Below are positions 46,070 through 55,197 of a stretch of 64,000 nucleotides of DNA, piece by piece. The stretch lies in assembly GCF_014212355.1 (NCBI RefSeq), contig NZ_JACKXD010000002.1, forward strand, positions 620,001-684,000, written 5' to 3'. The notes below the pieces were generated by a model, which was not told the DNA's origin, searched no databases, and was given only the letters and a program-made list of their open reading frames with translations. Position 1 is the first letter of the stretch. Each line of letters opens with the position of its first letter. A program made the position numbers and the translations under genes. The stretch is from Halobellus ruber (lineage in GTDB: Archaea; Halobacteriota; Halobacteria; Halobacteriales; Haloferacaceae).

Positions 46070-46305
46070 CAGGAGTCGTGCGTACAGACGACCAGCCGCT
46101 CGTCCTCGTGTGTCACGCAGACCCGGTCGGTGCCGCCGAGGTCGAACGAGTGTGCGCGCCGCTCGGTGAGAAGCAGCCGGGAGAAGGCGTCACCACACGC
46201 CGGACACGGGACGCCGTCGCGGTTCGCATAAAGCGTCACCTCGCCGTCGTCCCGCAGGAGCTTCATCCGGTGACGGACCGCGTGTTGGTCGAAGCGGGCT
46301 GGCAT
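46069..46305 (-). CDS. Small zinc-ribbon protein, flagella-cluster-protein-like
   Basis: 78 residues from ATG 46305. Contains one CPACG knuckle (VPCPACGDAFSRLLLTERRAH) and HRMKLLRDDGEVTLYANRDG, a pattern I recall from haloarchaeal proteins annotated as flagella cluster protein. It lies 38 bases after a DUF7117-like gene and is probably co-transcribed. The C-terminus LVVCTHDS runs into the repeat element, which supplies the stop. No function is known. Confidence 0.7.
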   Translation of the reverse strand: MPARFDQHAVRHRMKLLRDDGEVTLYANRDGVPCPACGDAFSRLLLTERRAHSFDLGGTDRVCVTHEDERLVVCTHDS

Positions 46306-46343
46306 CCCGCGGGAATGGACGCCGGATCGGCAAAACCGTTGCT

Positions 46344-47060
46344 CTACTCCAGCCCGGAGAGCCGCTCCTCGGCGGTCGAAAGCGCCGCCCCGTCGTCGGT
46401 CGTGAGGTAGCGTCCGAGGTCCCGCGCCGCCCGGATCAGCGTCTCCGACTCCGTGACCGGAACGTCGCCGTAGACGGCGCTGACACGCCTGACGTGCGTG
46501 TCGAGTCGCTCGCGAACCCGCTCGCCCGCGGGGTCGGGGTGGTCGTCGAGCCACGCCCCCAGGTCCGTACAGAACCGGTCGAGCACCTCGGCGTACGCGA
46601 GGCCGCGAGCGTCGGCCATCGGGTCGGGAACCCGGGACGGATCGGGTCGCCTGCCGTCGTCTGCCCCGGACAGCAGGTCGAGCAGGTACAGCCGGACCGA
46701 GTCGTCGGGCGTGCCGCGGATCCGCTCGTAGACGTCGACACCGTGGAGGAGTTCGGCGGCGGCCAGGAGGGTGTCGTCGACCGTCCGGAGCTCGCCGCCG
46801 CGGACGAACCCGCGCTGGCGGACGTACTCCCGGAGCGTCGTCTTCAGTTCGTCGGCGACGTCGCCGACGTCCGTGGCGTCGTCCAAAGCGGCACGATGCG
46901 CCGAGAGGTCGAGTTCCACCGGGGCGTCGGTGTGGCGCTCCCTGTCGCCCGTCCCGACGCTCCGGAGGCTCCCGCAGTCCGGACAGGCCACGCGTCCCGT
47001 GTCGAAGTACGACCACTCGCGCCCGCAGTCCTGACACCGGCGGCGCCCACGGATTCGCAT
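46344..47060 (-). CDS. Haloarchaeal TFIIB-type zinc-ribbon protein (DUF7117-like)
   Basis: 238 residues from ATG 47060. An N-terminal ribbon (RCQDCGREWSYFDTGRVACPDCGS) is followed by a helical domain of about 190 residues with no recognisable catalytic motif. I recall this layout in halobacteria-restricted proteins of unknown function. The TATA-like box at 47117-47128 is about 60 bases upstream on the opposite side and could also serve this gene. Confidence 0.75.
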   Translation of the reverse strand: MRIRGRRRCQDCGREWSYFDTGRVACPDCGSLRSVGTGDRERHTDAPVELDLSAHRAALDDATDVGDVADELKTTLREYVRQRGFVRGGELRTVDDTLLAAAELLHGVDVYERIRGTPDDSVRLYLLDLLSGADDGRRPDPSRVPDPMADARGLAYAEVLDRFCTDLGAWLDDHPDPAGERVRERLDTHVRRVSAVYGDVPVTESETLIRAARDLGRYLTTDDGAALSTAEERLSGLE

Positions 47061-47121
47061 ACCTGTCGGTTCCCGCCGGATCGAGAAAAGCGCGTCGCGA
47101 CCGTTCGGTCGGTTCGTTATA

Positions 47122-47127
47122 TTTATA
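47122..47127 (+). promoter_or_regulatory. TATA box candidate (TTTATA) for a structured RNA
   Basis: The segment TTATATTTATATT (47117-47129) is a strong archaeal TATA candidate. With the usual 25-27 base spacing, transcription to the right would start at about 47150, exactly at the first base of the hairpin TGACGCTTCG. It is nearly symmetric, so it could also drive leftward transcription of the zinc-ribbon gene that starts at 47060. Confidence 0.5.
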
Positions 47128-47149
47128 TTGGGCAACGCGCAACAATCTG

Positions 47150-47240
47150 GTGACGCTTCGTTCTGGAGGGCCGAAGCGTCAGCGGGGACCAATTCAGGGC
47201 GGCACCGCCGCGCGTTTTCTGCGCGGCCTGCCACCCGTTT
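47150..47240 (+). ncRNA. Candidate structured non-coding RNA with two strong hairpins
   Basis: Hairpin 1: TGACGCTTCG (47151-47160) pairs perfectly with CGAAGCGTCA (47172-47181), loop of 11. Hairpin 2: GCCGCGC (47207-47213) pairs with GCGCGGC (47221-47227), and an outer stem GGGCGGCA (47197-47204) pairs with TGCCACCC (47229-47236) with one mismatch. A TATA box at 47122 predicts a start at the base of hairpin 1. There is no plausible coding frame, and the next gene (47511) has its own TATA box. No known RNA family is recognised. It could alternatively be the end of an old insertion sequence. Confidence 0.45.
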
Positions 47241-47470
47241 CGGAGCATCGACCCCCGAGAGTGATGTCCGTCCGCCGGAGGTACTGACCACCAGCCGTGA
47301 GTGTCCGGGCGACCGACCTGCGTCGTCGCACCCCGAGGGGCATCGCCGAACCGGCTGATTACCTTCATCCGACAGTGTAATACGACCGATACGTTCCGCC
47401 CGAGATGCTGTCCGAACGCGAATGATGCGGAGCTAACCGCGGTCTGTGGGACCAACAATAGTCCGATATG

Positions 47471-47478
47471 TTTATTTT
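47471..47478 (+). promoter_or_regulatory. TATA box of the PadR gene
   Basis: TTTATTTT in an AT-rich patch, centred 36-38 bases before the ATG at 47511. With the usual spacing the transcript starts about 10 bases before the ATG, so the mRNA would be almost leaderless, the common haloarchaeal arrangement. Confidence 0.55.
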
Positions 47479-47510
47479 GGAGAACGACGAAGTCCGGGTA
47501 GATTACACGA

Positions 47511-47807
47511 ATGTACGACCTGACCGGATTTCAACGCGACCTGCTGTACGTGATCGCCGGGCTCGAGGAGCCACACGGCCTCGCAGTGAAGGACGAACTC
47601 GAGGAGTACTACGAGAAGGAGATCCACCACGGGCGGCTCTACCCCAACCTCGATACGCTGGTCGACAAGGGGCTCATCGACAAGGGACAACGGGACCGAC
47701 GCACCAACTTCTACACGCTCACCCGGCGCGGGCGCCGCGAGATCGCCGCCCGGAAGGACTGGGAGGGTACCTACGTGGACGTCTCCTTCGACGGGATCGA
47801 CGACTGA
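47511..47807 (+). CDS. PadR-family transcriptional regulator
   Basis: 98 residues. Winged-helix domain MYDLTGFQRDLLYVIAGLEE, PHGLAVKDELEEYYEKEIHHGRLYPNLDTLVDKGLIDKG and the wing QRDRRTNFYTLTRRGRREI. The short C-terminal dimerisation helix of full-size PadR is missing, as is usual for haloarchaeal members. Faces convergently into the AI-2E permease gene (9 bases between stops). Target unknown; autoregulation is common in the family. Confidence 0.9.
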   Translation: MYDLTGFQRDLLYVIAGLEEPHGLAVKDELEEYYEKEIHHGRLYPNLDTLVDKGLIDKGQRDRRTNFYTLTRRGRREIAARKDWEGTYVDVSFDGIDD

Positions 47808-47816
47808 ACCGGGGAG

Positions 47817-49070
47817 TCACCGGCTTCCGTCCCGCGGCTCGCCGCCGTCCGCCGACCTGCCCGACTCCGCCCCGAACCGGAACCCGCCGTCCTGATCCGA
47901 TCCGCCCGTACGGTCCCCGGCGACTGCCTCGGGCGTGTCTGAGCCGGGGTCCCCCGGATCCTCACCGACGACGACTCCCGGGTCGACCGCGTACGGGACC
48001 AACGGCTCCCGCGCGATCAACACCGGGAGGACGTGTCGGGCGAAGTTCACCACCAAGACGAGGATGATCGGGCCCAGGAAGATGCCGTACCAGCCGAACA
48101 GCAGTGGCCCCAGCGTGTACGCGATCATCACGGCGCCGACGTGGAGGTGACGTCCCGAGACGTACGGCCTGAGCACCAGATCGGGGATCGTATCGACAAT
48201 GACGAACGACACCGCGAAGAACGCCGCGGTGAACCAGAGCGTGTTCGGATCGACGAGATACGAGGTGGCGCCCAGATACGCCGTGACGGGGACGTACACC
48301 AGCTTCATCCCGACGACCGGGATGAGGCTGGCCACGCCGGCAAAGAGGCCCACCAGCCCCGCCGCGGGGATGGCCACCCGGGGCGGCGCGAGGAGGTTCA
48401 GAACCGAGTACGCCACCACGGCGATGGTACCCGTGAGGACGGCGTTGAGGATGTTGCCGAAGAAGATGTTGTTGAAGTCCCGATCGACGCCGGCGAGGAA
48501 CGCCTCCATCACCCCCCTGTCGTCGGCGATCCGCGCCCGGAACCACCGCGAGAACTTCCGGTCGTCCCGGAGGAGATAAAAGGCGAGCGCGATCATCGCA
48601 AACAGGTGAACGAGTCCGATCCCGACGAACGCGACGGCCTCCCCCGCCGACCCCAGCGACGAGATCGCACTGCGGAGCTGGGCGAGCGTGATCGCGGTGG
48701 GGTCGACCTCCAAGAGCTCCTCGAAGTCGGTCAGCATCGCGAGCTGGTCGGCGGTGAACGGGTACCGCGAGAGGTCGAACAGGCCCTCGTTGGTCAGTCT
48801 GATCAGTTCGCTGACGGCGACCGCCCCGGTGTAGGCGATCAGGGCGAGGGCGGGCAGCGCCAGGACGAACAGCGCGACCGCGGCGGCGAGACTCGGGGGT
48901 CGGATCCGGGTGCGGATCCGGCGGTAGATCGGTCGGGTCGCGTAGTAGAGGAACAGCCCGAAAACGAAGGTGCCCACGAAGGAGTGGATCACGAAGACCA
49001 AGGCGCCGCCGAGGACCAGCCCCAGCCCCCACCACGCGAGCCGTGATCGATCCATCCCAAACGGAGACAT
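47817..49070 (-). CDS. AI-2E family transporter
   Basis: 417 residues from ATG 49070. About seven to eight helices, with the family signature PAAGLVGLFAGVASLIPVVGMKLVYVPV and YVSGRHLHVGAVMIAYTLGPLLFGWYGIFLGPI. Members include exporters of small signals and Na+/H+ antiporters, so the substrate is open. The last 60 residues are a soluble acidic tail. The open frame runs to 49157 but the upstream part is not family-like; a second ATG at 49054 is possible. Confidence 0.9.
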   Translation of the reverse strand: MSPFGMDRSRLAWWGLGLVLGGALVFVIHSFVGTFVFGLFLYYATRPIYRRIRTRIRPPSLAAAVALFVLALPALALIAYTGAVAVSELIRLTNEGLFDLSRYPFTADQLAMLTDFEELLEVDPTAITLAQLRSAISSLGSAGEAVAFVGIGLVHLFAMIALAFYLLRDDRKFSRWFRARIADDRGVMEAFLAGVDRDFNNIFFGNILNAVLTGTIAVVAYSVLNLLAPPRVAIPAAGLVGLFAGVASLIPVVGMKLVYVPVTAYLGATSYLVDPNTLWFTAAFFAVSFVIVDTIPDLVLRPYVSGRHLHVGAVMIAYTLGPLLFGWYGIFLGPIILVLVVNFARHVLPVLIAREPLVPYAVDPGVVVGEDPGDPGSDTPEAVAGDRTGGSDQDGGFRFGAESGRSADGGEPRDGSR

Positions 49071-49169
49071 ACGCCCGATGGAGCACGACGAAACAAAAAA
49101 GCTACTGCGCCGACCCCGGCGTTCGGCCGCGTTCGAACACTGGACCGGTCGAACCACGGTTCCGCGTCG

Positions 49170-49721
49170 TCACCTGCTCCGCCGGGTCGCCGTCGCCCCC
49201 GAAACCCGTGGCTGGGGGTCGGCGTCACACGGGAGCACCGTCGACACGACCCGCGCCCGGACGCTCCCGTCGGGGCGGACCGCGACGTGGGTGGCGGAGT
49301 CGTCGCAGTCGACGAACTCCCGGCGGATCCCGAGTCGCCGCTCCGAGTCGTCGGGGCCGCCGATCTCGAGGACGTAGTCGGCAGGTCGGAACACTGCGAC
49401 GCGGAACGTCCCGTAGGCCGGAAACGTCGGCGTCGCGGCTACCGCCGGCTCGGCAGCCCCGACCGCCCGGAGTCGAACCCGGATCGGCCGCCGGTCGGCG
49501 TCGTCGTTCCAAACCACGATCCGGTGGCTCGCGCCGGCCTCGGCGTCGCCGACGGTCCGCCGCTCGAAGGGGTCGCCGACGTCGACGTCCACCGGGGCGC
49601 CGTCGCCCGTCGGCGGAAGCTCCGGCGTGGCGTCGGATCCGTCCGGCCCGTCGGCCTGGACGGCCGACAGACACCCGCCGACGACGCCGGCGACGAGGGC
49701 AAGGAGGGCTCGGCGGCGCAT
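49170..49721 (-). CDS. Predicted small lipoprotein
   Basis: 183 residues from ATG 49721. Begins MRRRALLALVAGVVGGCLSA, a short signal with lipobox Cys17. The rest (VDVDVGDPFERRTVGDAEAGASHRIVVWNDDADRRPIRVRLRA) looks like an immunoglobulin-like beta domain found in haloarchaeal lipoproteins; it contains two further Cys (FVDCDD and VLPCDAD) that could form a disulfide. No family assigned. It is about 70 bases downstream of the FEN1 gene, same strand. Confidence 0.75.
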   Translation of the reverse strand: MRRRALLALVAGVVGGCLSAVQADGPDGSDATPELPPTGDGAPVDVDVGDPFERRTVGDAEAGASHRIVVWNDDADRRPIRVRLRAVGAAEPAVAATPTFPAYGTFRVAVFRPADYVLEIGGPDDSERRLGIRREFVDCDDSATHVAVRPDGSVRARVVSTVLPCDADPQPRVSGATATRRSR

Positions 49722-49790
49722 CGATGCCGAATAGCACACCCACCAGTAAACGGGTTCGGATAGCTCCAACGCGCGTTTGAGTCACACGGG

Positions 49791-50771
49791 TCAGGTCCAC
49801 TCGTCGAGCCCGGTCTGGACGGTCGCGGACGCGATCCGACCGAACCCCCGTTCGACCTCGTCGGCGTCGACCTCCCACTCGTCGGTAACGTACGCCCGCG
49901 CGGCGTCGATGTCCGGCGAGATGTCCGCGTCGAACTCGTACTCGTCGGTCACTGGCGGATCCAAGAAGAGCTCCCGGACCCGATCCGCGTGTTCGATGTA
50001 CGCCCCGCGGTCGTCGAGGGCCGACCAGAGGTCGCCGTGTTGCTTGATCGCGTCGACGGCGGTCTTCGGCCCGACGCCCGAGAGCCCCTCGTTGAAGTCG
50101 GTTCCGCAGAGGATCGCGACGTCGACCAGCTGCTCGCGGGTGATCCCGTGCCGTTGGAGGGTCGGTTCCACCCCCATCAGCTCCGGATCCCCCGAGGAGG
50201 TGAGCTGCCGGAGCGTCTCGGGCGCGCCGAACAGCAGCGTGTCGTAGTCCTCGCTGCCGACGTAGTCGACGTCGCCGCGGGCGGCCATCACCGACGCCTG
50301 TGCCTCGCCCTCGGCGGGAGCCTCCACGATCGGCACGTCGAGGCGTTCGAGCAGCCCACGCGTGGTCTCGTGGATGACAGCAGTCAGCCGCTGGGTCCGC
50401 GCGTCGAGTCGGGCGGCCGCGACGGCGTCGCCGCGCTCCTCGGCTTCGGCCCGTTGTTCCTCGGCGCGCTCCCGGGCGGCACGGCGCTCGGCCACCTCGT
50501 CGTCTTTCAACTCCGTGACGCCGCCGTCGAAGACGAACACGGGGACGATGTCGTGTTCGAAGAACTTCGGCAGCCCCTGGACCACGCCAATCAGGTTCGC
50601 CACCTCCTCGCCGTCCCCGGTGGTGTACGCCGCCGCGTCGGTGAACTTCACGGTCGTGGTGAGATACCGGTACAGCCAGTTGTGGGCGTCGACCGCGACG
50701 ACGCTTCCGGCCAGCGTGTCGAAGGCGACGTCCTCGATGACGGCCAGGCTCCGGAGGTCCGCGTTTCCCAT
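49791..50771 (-). CDS. fen: Flap endonuclease 1
   Basis: 326 residues from ATG 50771 ([20 protein letters not shown]), the usual family start; an ATG 21 bases upstream gives a 333-residue form. Removes 5' flaps during Okazaki fragment maturation and repair. Signatures: [92 protein letters not shown]. The C-terminus ends in QTGLDEWT, a PCNA-binding motif. Downstream of the GNAT gene after 26 bases, so probably co-transcribed. Confidence 0.96.
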   Translation of the reverse strand: MGNADLRSLAVIEDVAFDTLAGSVVAVDAHNWLYRYLTTTVKFTDAAAYTTGDGEEVANLIGVVQGLPKFFEHDIVPVFVFDGGVTELKDDEVAERRAARERAEEQRAEAEERGDAVAAARLDARTQRLTAVIHETTRGLLERLDVPIVEAPAEGEAQASVMAARGDVDYVGSEDYDTLLFGAPETLRQLTSSGDPELMGVEPTLQRHGITREQLVDVAILCGTDFNEGLSGVGPKTAVDAIKQHGDLWSALDDRGAYIEHADRVRELFLDPPVTDEYEFDADISPDIDAARAYVTDEWEVDADEVERGFGRIASATVQTGLDEWT

Positions 50772-50797
50772 TACCCCCATCTGGATCGCCATCGGAG

Positions 50798-51445
50798 TTA
50801 AGCGTCCGGATCCGTCCGGTCGACGCCGTCGGGGACCGCGACCCGCGCCGGCGGGTCGGACCCGACCTTCCCGGCAACGAACGACGCCTCGGGCTCGCCG
50901 AAATCGCGTTCGCGGAACCGCTCAAGCCCTCCGTGGTATGTTCCCGGATCCGGCGTCGACCCGGTGTCGTCGATCGGGCCTGCGGGACGCTCCAGAACGA
51001 GTTCGGCCAGCCCGCTCTCCCGGCCGGTCCACGCGAACCCGGCTTTGTACATCGCCTCGTAGGCGAACGGGTTGTTGACCGCGATTGCGATCCGGTCGTA
51101 CCCCCGCTGCTCCGCTTTTGCGGCGACGAAGGTAGCGAGCCGCGGACCTACCCCCTCGCCTTGCAGATCCGATCGCACCGTGATGTACCGGAATCGCAAC
51201 GTCCGGTCGTCGGTGCGATCGGCGTCGAACGCGACTGCCGCGAGGATGTCGGTATCGTACTCGGCCCCGTCGGGGGCAGTGCTCGGCCCCTCGTCGGCTC
51301 CGACCCCGTCCGCCTCGTCCCCCTCGGGGCGGACCACGGCCTTCCCCGTGTTCGACACCACGAACTTGCCGGCGTAGGCGAACCGCCGGTGGTCGAGCCG
51401 GAGCGTCGGGCCGCCCGGCGGCCATCCGAGGAGGACGTACTCCAT
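50798..51445 (-). CDS. GNAT-family N-acetyltransferase
   Basis: 215 residues from ATG 51445 ([20 protein letters not shown]). Acetyl-CoA-binding core [56 protein letters not shown], with the Q/R-x-x-G-x-G/A-type loop as QGEGVG. The C-terminal tail is family-specific and of unknown role. The substrate could be a small molecule or protein N-terminus. Leads the unit that includes FEN1. Confidence 0.88.
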   Translation of the reverse strand: MEYVLLGWPPGGPTLRLDHRRFAYAGKFVVSNTGKAVVRPEGDEADGVGADEGPSTAPDGAEYDTDILAAVAFDADRTDDRTLRFRYITVRSDLQGEGVGPRLATFVAAKAEQRGYDRIAIAVNNPFAYEAMYKAGFAWTGRESGLAELVLERPAGPIDDTGSTPDPGTYHGGLERFRERDFGEPEASFVAGKVGSDPPARVAVPDGVDRTDPDA

Positions 51446-51569
51446 ATTCGGACGTAGACGACCGAGCGACAAGACTCCGGCGGTGGCCGGCAGCGATCGG
51501 ACCGCACCGGCCCCGTCGCCGCCACCCGCGGTCGGCACGCACTTGTGCCGGACGGTCCTCACCCCAGGT

Positions 51570-52163
51570 ATGTCATCCCGGTTCGGCCCCGGCGACGTTC
51601 GGTTCTTCGACCGGATCGCCGGCCTCTACGACCTCGTGATGCCCTCGGCCCGGATCGGTCCGCTCCGTGAGGGGCTGGCCTTTGCAGACCGCCGGATCGG
51701 CCGCGTCGTCGATCTCGCCGGCGGGACGGGGCGGGCCTCGGACGGACTCGCGGCGGCCGGCTTCGATCCGGTCGTCGTCGACCGCTCCGCCGGGATGCTC
51801 CGCCGGGCTCGGGAGGCGGGCCACGCGGCGGTCAGCGGCGACGCCGAGGCGCTGCCCCTCTGCGACGACGCCGTCGACGCCGCGGTGATCGTCGACGCGC
51901 TCCATCACCTCCCGGATCCGGACGCGGGGCTCACGGAGGCACGCCGCGTGATACGCCCCGGCGGTGTCGTCGTCGTCCAGGAGTTCGACCCGCGGAGCTA
52001 CCGCGGCCGGCTGCTCGAAGCCGCCGAACGGCTCGTCGGCTTCGACTCGACGTTTCGGGCGCCGGAGGCGCTGTGTGACCGGCTCGACGACGCCGGATTC
52101 GAGCCCCGGATCGTCCGCGAGGGGTTCGAGTACGTCGTCCTCGGGCGGGTGCCGCGGTCCTGA
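51570..52163 (+). CDS. Class I SAM-dependent methyltransferase (UbiE/Methyltransf_11 type)
   Basis: 197 residues from ATG 51570. Motif I is VVDLAGGTGRASDGLA, then VVVDRSAGMLRRAREAG, a post-I acidic region GDAEALPLCDDAVDAAVIVDALHHLPDP and LTEARRVIRPGGVVVVQEFDP. The C-terminal FEPRIVREGFEYVVLGR resembles enzymes of quinone methylation, but the substrate is not determined. Divergent from the GNAT gene. Confidence 0.88.
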   Translation: MSSRFGPGDVRFFDRIAGLYDLVMPSARIGPLREGLAFADRRIGRVVDLAGGTGRASDGLAAAGFDPVVVDRSAGMLRRAREAGHAAVSGDAEALPLCDDAVDAAVIVDALHHLPDPDAGLTEARRVIRPGGVVVVQEFDPRSYRGRLLEAAERLVGFDSTFRAPEALCDRLDDAGFEPRIVREGFEYVVLGRVPRS

Positions 52164-52230
52164 GACGGCGGCGAACCGGGCCGGCGATCGAATCCGGGAG
52201 AGCCATAACGATGCGTCCGAACGTCCGGGT

Positions 52231-52653
52231 ATGGCATCCTCCGAGGAGTCGTTCCTCGCTCGACGCATCGACGCCGCGGCGGCGCCGCTGGCAGTGGTCG
52301 ACGTGGTCGCGCTGGCGGCGGTGCTCACCTACGGCGTGATCGACCACAACGGCGTCGACTACCTCACGACCGCCACGGGGGCGTGGCTGTTGACCCTGGT
52401 TCCGTTCCTGCTCGGGTGGGCGGTCGTGAGCCCGCTGGTCGGTGCGTACTCCGCGGGCGCGGCCGAGTCGGCGAAGGCCGCGATCCCGCTCGCCGTCCGG
52501 GCGTGGGTGCCGGCGGCCGCGATCGGGTTCGCGCTCCGTGCCTCGCCGCTTTTCTCCGGCGGGTTCCGGTTGATCTTCGGCGTCGTGGTGTTCCTGGCCG
52601 GCGGCGTCGCGCTCGCGGGTTTCAGGTGGCTCTTCTTCAAACTCAAGGGGTGA
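52231..52653 (+). CDS. DUF3054 membrane protein
   Basis: 140 residues with four hydrophobic helices (starting near LAVVDVVALAAVLTYGVI and WLLTLVPFLLGWAVVSPLVGAY) and the family pattern AAIPLAVRAWVPAAAIGFALRASPLFSGG. DUF3054 proteins occur in haloarchaea and actinobacteria; function unknown. Three bases separate its stop from the stop of the convergent MFS gene. Confidence 0.88.
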   Translation: MASSEESFLARRIDAAAAPLAVVDVVALAAVLTYGVIDHNGVDYLTTATGAWLLTLVPFLLGWAVVSPLVGAYSAGAAESAKAAIPLAVRAWVPAAAIGFALRASPLFSGGFRLIFGVVVFLAGGVALAGFRWLFFKLKG

Positions 52654-52656
52654 GGC

Positions 52657-54018
52657 TCACGTCGCGTCGGTGTCGCCGACTGCCCCGGCCCCCCGCCGAC
52701 GCTTGAGGAGGTAGACGCCGAGCCCCGATCCTACCGCGGCGAACCCCCCGAGCGTGGCGAAGAGGACCGTCGGCGTCGCATACGTCAGGATCACGCCGGC
52801 GACGGTCCCGCCGAGCGCGCCGACGCCGAACACGCCCAGGTAGGTGAACCCATACGAGAGCCCGCGGGTTCCCGGCGGGGAGTACTCGGCGACCGTCGCC
52901 TGGTAGAACGGCTGCACGAAGAAGAGGGCGGCCCCCAAAACCGCGCCGACGACCAACAGCGGCACCAGTCCCGCCGACGCGGCCGGGAGGAACAGGAGCG
53001 CGAGAACGACCAAAAGCGCGTACCCGGCCGCGAGCCCGTACTCGACGCGGACCCGGTCGATCAGCATTCCCCCGACGTACTGCCCGAGGACGCCGACGAT
53101 CAGCAGCCCCGAGTAGAAGTACCGTTCGGGGTTGAGCGACCCCGCGGAGTCCGGCGCGACGCCGAGGGCGTCGGTGACGGCAGGGGGGAGAAGCGCCGTC
53201 AGCGGGATCGGCGCGAACTCCGGGAACGGTTCGAGGACGCTGGGGAGGAAGGTGAGGATCCCGCGGTAGTAGAGCCCCGAGGCCATCACGACGACGAAGA
53301 CCAGGGCAAAGGCGCCGGCGAACAACCGCCGTGCCTCGGCGCCGAACGCCGCGAGCGACTCGATCCCGCCGGCGGCCCCCCCGGACTCCCCGTCGCCGTC
53401 GGCGATCCCGGAACGGACCTGATCACCGACCGCGGCGGTCTCGTCGAACTCCGCGCGGATCGCGTACACGCCGGCTATCAGGGCCGGAACGGCGAGCACG
53501 ACCGCCACGACCGTCCACTCCACGAACAGGAGCGCGGTCGCCGCCACGAGCGGGCCGAGCCCCGTGCCGACGTTGCCGGCGATGCCGTGGTACGCAAAGC
53601 CCGTGCCGCGCTCCTCGACGCCCTTCGAGAGGAGGGTCAGCCCGGCGGGATGGTAGACGCTCGCGGCCGCGCCCCACAGCAGTAACGCGATCGCGACGAC
53701 GAGTAGGTTGGGGGCGAACCCCAGAAGGAGGAACGAGCCGCCCATCCCGAACAGACACGCCGCGATGAGCCGCGCGGAGCCGATCCGGTCGACCAACACC
53801 CCGCCGGGGAGGGCGCCGACGCCGAAGAGGCCATAGCCGGCAGTCACGACCACGCCGAGCGTCGCCGCGGTCACTTCGAGTTGGGTGACGCCCAGCGGCA
53901 GCACCTCGAACTCGACGAGCCAGATGGAAACGAGGATGGGGATCGAGAGCTCGTAGGTGTGCACCATCGCGTGGGCGAGCATCACCAGGGCGACGATCGC
54001 TCGGTCGTTCCGCTTCAC
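52657..54018 (-). CDS. Major facilitator superfamily transporter
   Basis: 453 residues with twelve predicted helices in two halves joined by a cytoplasmic loop (about 200-230, EFDETAAVGDQVRSGIADGDG). The MFS loop 2-3 motif is recognisable as GVLVDRIGSARLIAACLF, and its equivalent in the second half as GGMLIDRVRVEYGLAAGYA. Probably a drug or metabolite exporter; the substrate is not evident. Divergent from the ornithine cyclodeaminase-like gene, with about 115 bases between starts. Confidence 0.9.
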   Translation of the reverse strand: MKRNDRAIVALVMLAHAMVHTYELSIPILVSIWLVEFEVLPLGVTQLEVTAATLGVVVTAGYGLFGVGALPGGVLVDRIGSARLIAACLFGMGGSFLLLGFAPNLLVVAIALLLWGAAASVYHPAGLTLLSKGVEERGTGFAYHGIAGNVGTGLGPLVAATALLFVEWTVVAVVLAVPALIAGVYAIRAEFDETAAVGDQVRSGIADGDGESGGAAGGIESLAAFGAEARRLFAGAFALVFVVVMASGLYYRGILTFLPSVLEPFPEFAPIPLTALLPPAVTDALGVAPDSAGSLNPERYFYSGLLIVGVLGQYVGGMLIDRVRVEYGLAAGYALLVVLALLFLPAASAGLVPLLVVGAVLGAALFFVQPFYQATVAEYSPPGTRGLSYGFTYLGVFGVGALGGTVAGVILTYATPTVLFATLGGFAAVGSGLGVYLLKRRRGAGAVGDTDAT

Positions 54019-54132
54019 GTTCCGGCCTGCGTCGAGCGGTCAGTTCAACGCTCCGGTGTGGGAACGCCCCTGACTACCGCAACCGCTTCCGACCCCCGCA
54101 CGTTCTTGTCGGTGGCCGTCGAACGGTCGGCT

Positions 54133-55131
54133 ATGACCGAGACGCTGTTCCTGACGAGCGCGGACGTCGACGGGCTCGCGACCCCCGCGGAGTTCGTTGA
54201 GGCGGTCCGCAAGGGCTACCGGCAGTACGGCGAGGGCGCGCCCGCCGAACCGCGGACGACGCTGCCGAACGACGACCCGGCGGGGTTTCTCACCGCCTAC
54301 GCCTCGGTCCTGCCGGAGACCGGCGCGATGGGCGGCTATATGTACACCGCCGGGTTCGGTGCGTCCGACGCGTGGTTCCTCACGCCGCTTTTCGACGCGG
54401 AGTCCGGCGAGCCGATCGCGCTGCTCGACGGGGCGAGTATGAACCCGTTCAAGACCGGCGCGACCGGCGCGGTCGGCGCCGACGAACTCGCCCGCGAGGA
54501 CGCCACCTCGGCTGCGATCGTCGGCAGCGGCCCCCAAGCCCGCGGCCAGCTCCGCGCGCTCGCCACCGTCCGGGACCTCGAAACCGTCTGGATCTACTCG
54601 CCGACGAAGGACCACCGCGAGTCCTTCGCCGGCGAGATGGACCGGCGGCTGGACGGAAGCGTCGCGGCCGTCGCCTCCGCCGGGGCCGCCGTCGAGGGCG
54701 CCGACATCGTCGTGACCGCGACGAACGCGAGCGAACCGGTCTTCGACGGCGATCTGCTGGAGCCGGGAACCCACGTCACCGCGATGGGACAGTACGACGC
54801 CGACAAGCGCGAGCTCGACACGACCACCATCGAGCAAGCCACCTACGTGCCCGACATCCGGGACCGGGCGTTCCAGGACGCCGGGTCGTTCCTCTACGCC
54901 CTCGAGGAGGGCGCAATCGACGAGGAGCACGTCCACGCCGATCTCGGGGATCTGGTCGCCGGCAACGCCCCCGGCCGGGAGTCAGACGAGGAGATCACCG
55001 TCTTCGACAGCGGCGGCACCGGGATCGAGACCGTCGCCGGCGCGTACCTGCTCTACGAGAAAGCCCGCGAGGAGGGGCTGGGACGGCCGATCGACGTCGC
55101 ACCGGGAAGCGAGGCACTCACCGGGGAGTAA
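54133..55131 (+). CDS. Ornithine cyclodeaminase/mu-crystallin family protein
   Basis: 332 residues from ATG 54133. NAD(P)-binding and substrate motifs: PRTTLPNDDPAGFLTAYASVLPE, GGYMYTAGF, PLFDAESGEPIALLDGASMNPFKTGATGAVGADELAR, then AAIVGSGPQARGQLRALATVRDL (Rossmann) and IVVTATNASEPVFDGDLLEPGTHVTAMGQY. Members convert ornithine to proline or reduce imines or oxidise alanine. Which reaction applies here cannot be decided from sequence. Confidence 0.9.
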   Translation: MTETLFLTSADVDGLATPAEFVEAVRKGYRQYGEGAPAEPRTTLPNDDPAGFLTAYASVLPETGAMGGYMYTAGFGASDAWFLTPLFDAESGEPIALLDGASMNPFKTGATGAVGADELAREDATSAAIVGSGPQARGQLRALATVRDLETVWIYSPTKDHRESFAGEMDRRLDGSVAAVASAGAAVEGADIVVTATNASEPVFDGDLLEPGTHVTAMGQYDADKRELDTTTIEQATYVPDIRDRAFQDAGSFLYALEEGAIDEEHVHADLGDLVAGNAPGRESDEEITVFDSGGTGIETVAGAYLLYEKAREEGLGRPIDVAPGSEALTGE

Positions 55132-55197
55132 CGGACGCGAGGCCCCCGTGGGTCGAAGGAGGATCGGTTTTATGTCCGCTTCGCTCCGAAACACACT

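Larger units (their letters stand above)
47061..47510. other. 450-base gene-free interval
   Basis: Contains a TATA-rich segment near 47120, the candidate structured RNA (47150-47240), a stretch of average-composition sequence without family-like frames (47245-47460), and the TATA box of the PadR gene. One minus-strand frame ends in a basic stretch, LNWSPLTLRPSRTKRHQ, which I do not recognise. No tRNA or repeat copy is present. Confidence 0.6.

Noticed and set aside
47128..47458. Minus-strand frame ending LNWSPLTLRPSRTKRHQ, possible transposase relic
   Set aside because: I could not match it to any known insertion-sequence protein, and terminal repeats are not visible. Kept only as an alternative explanation for the structured RNA.
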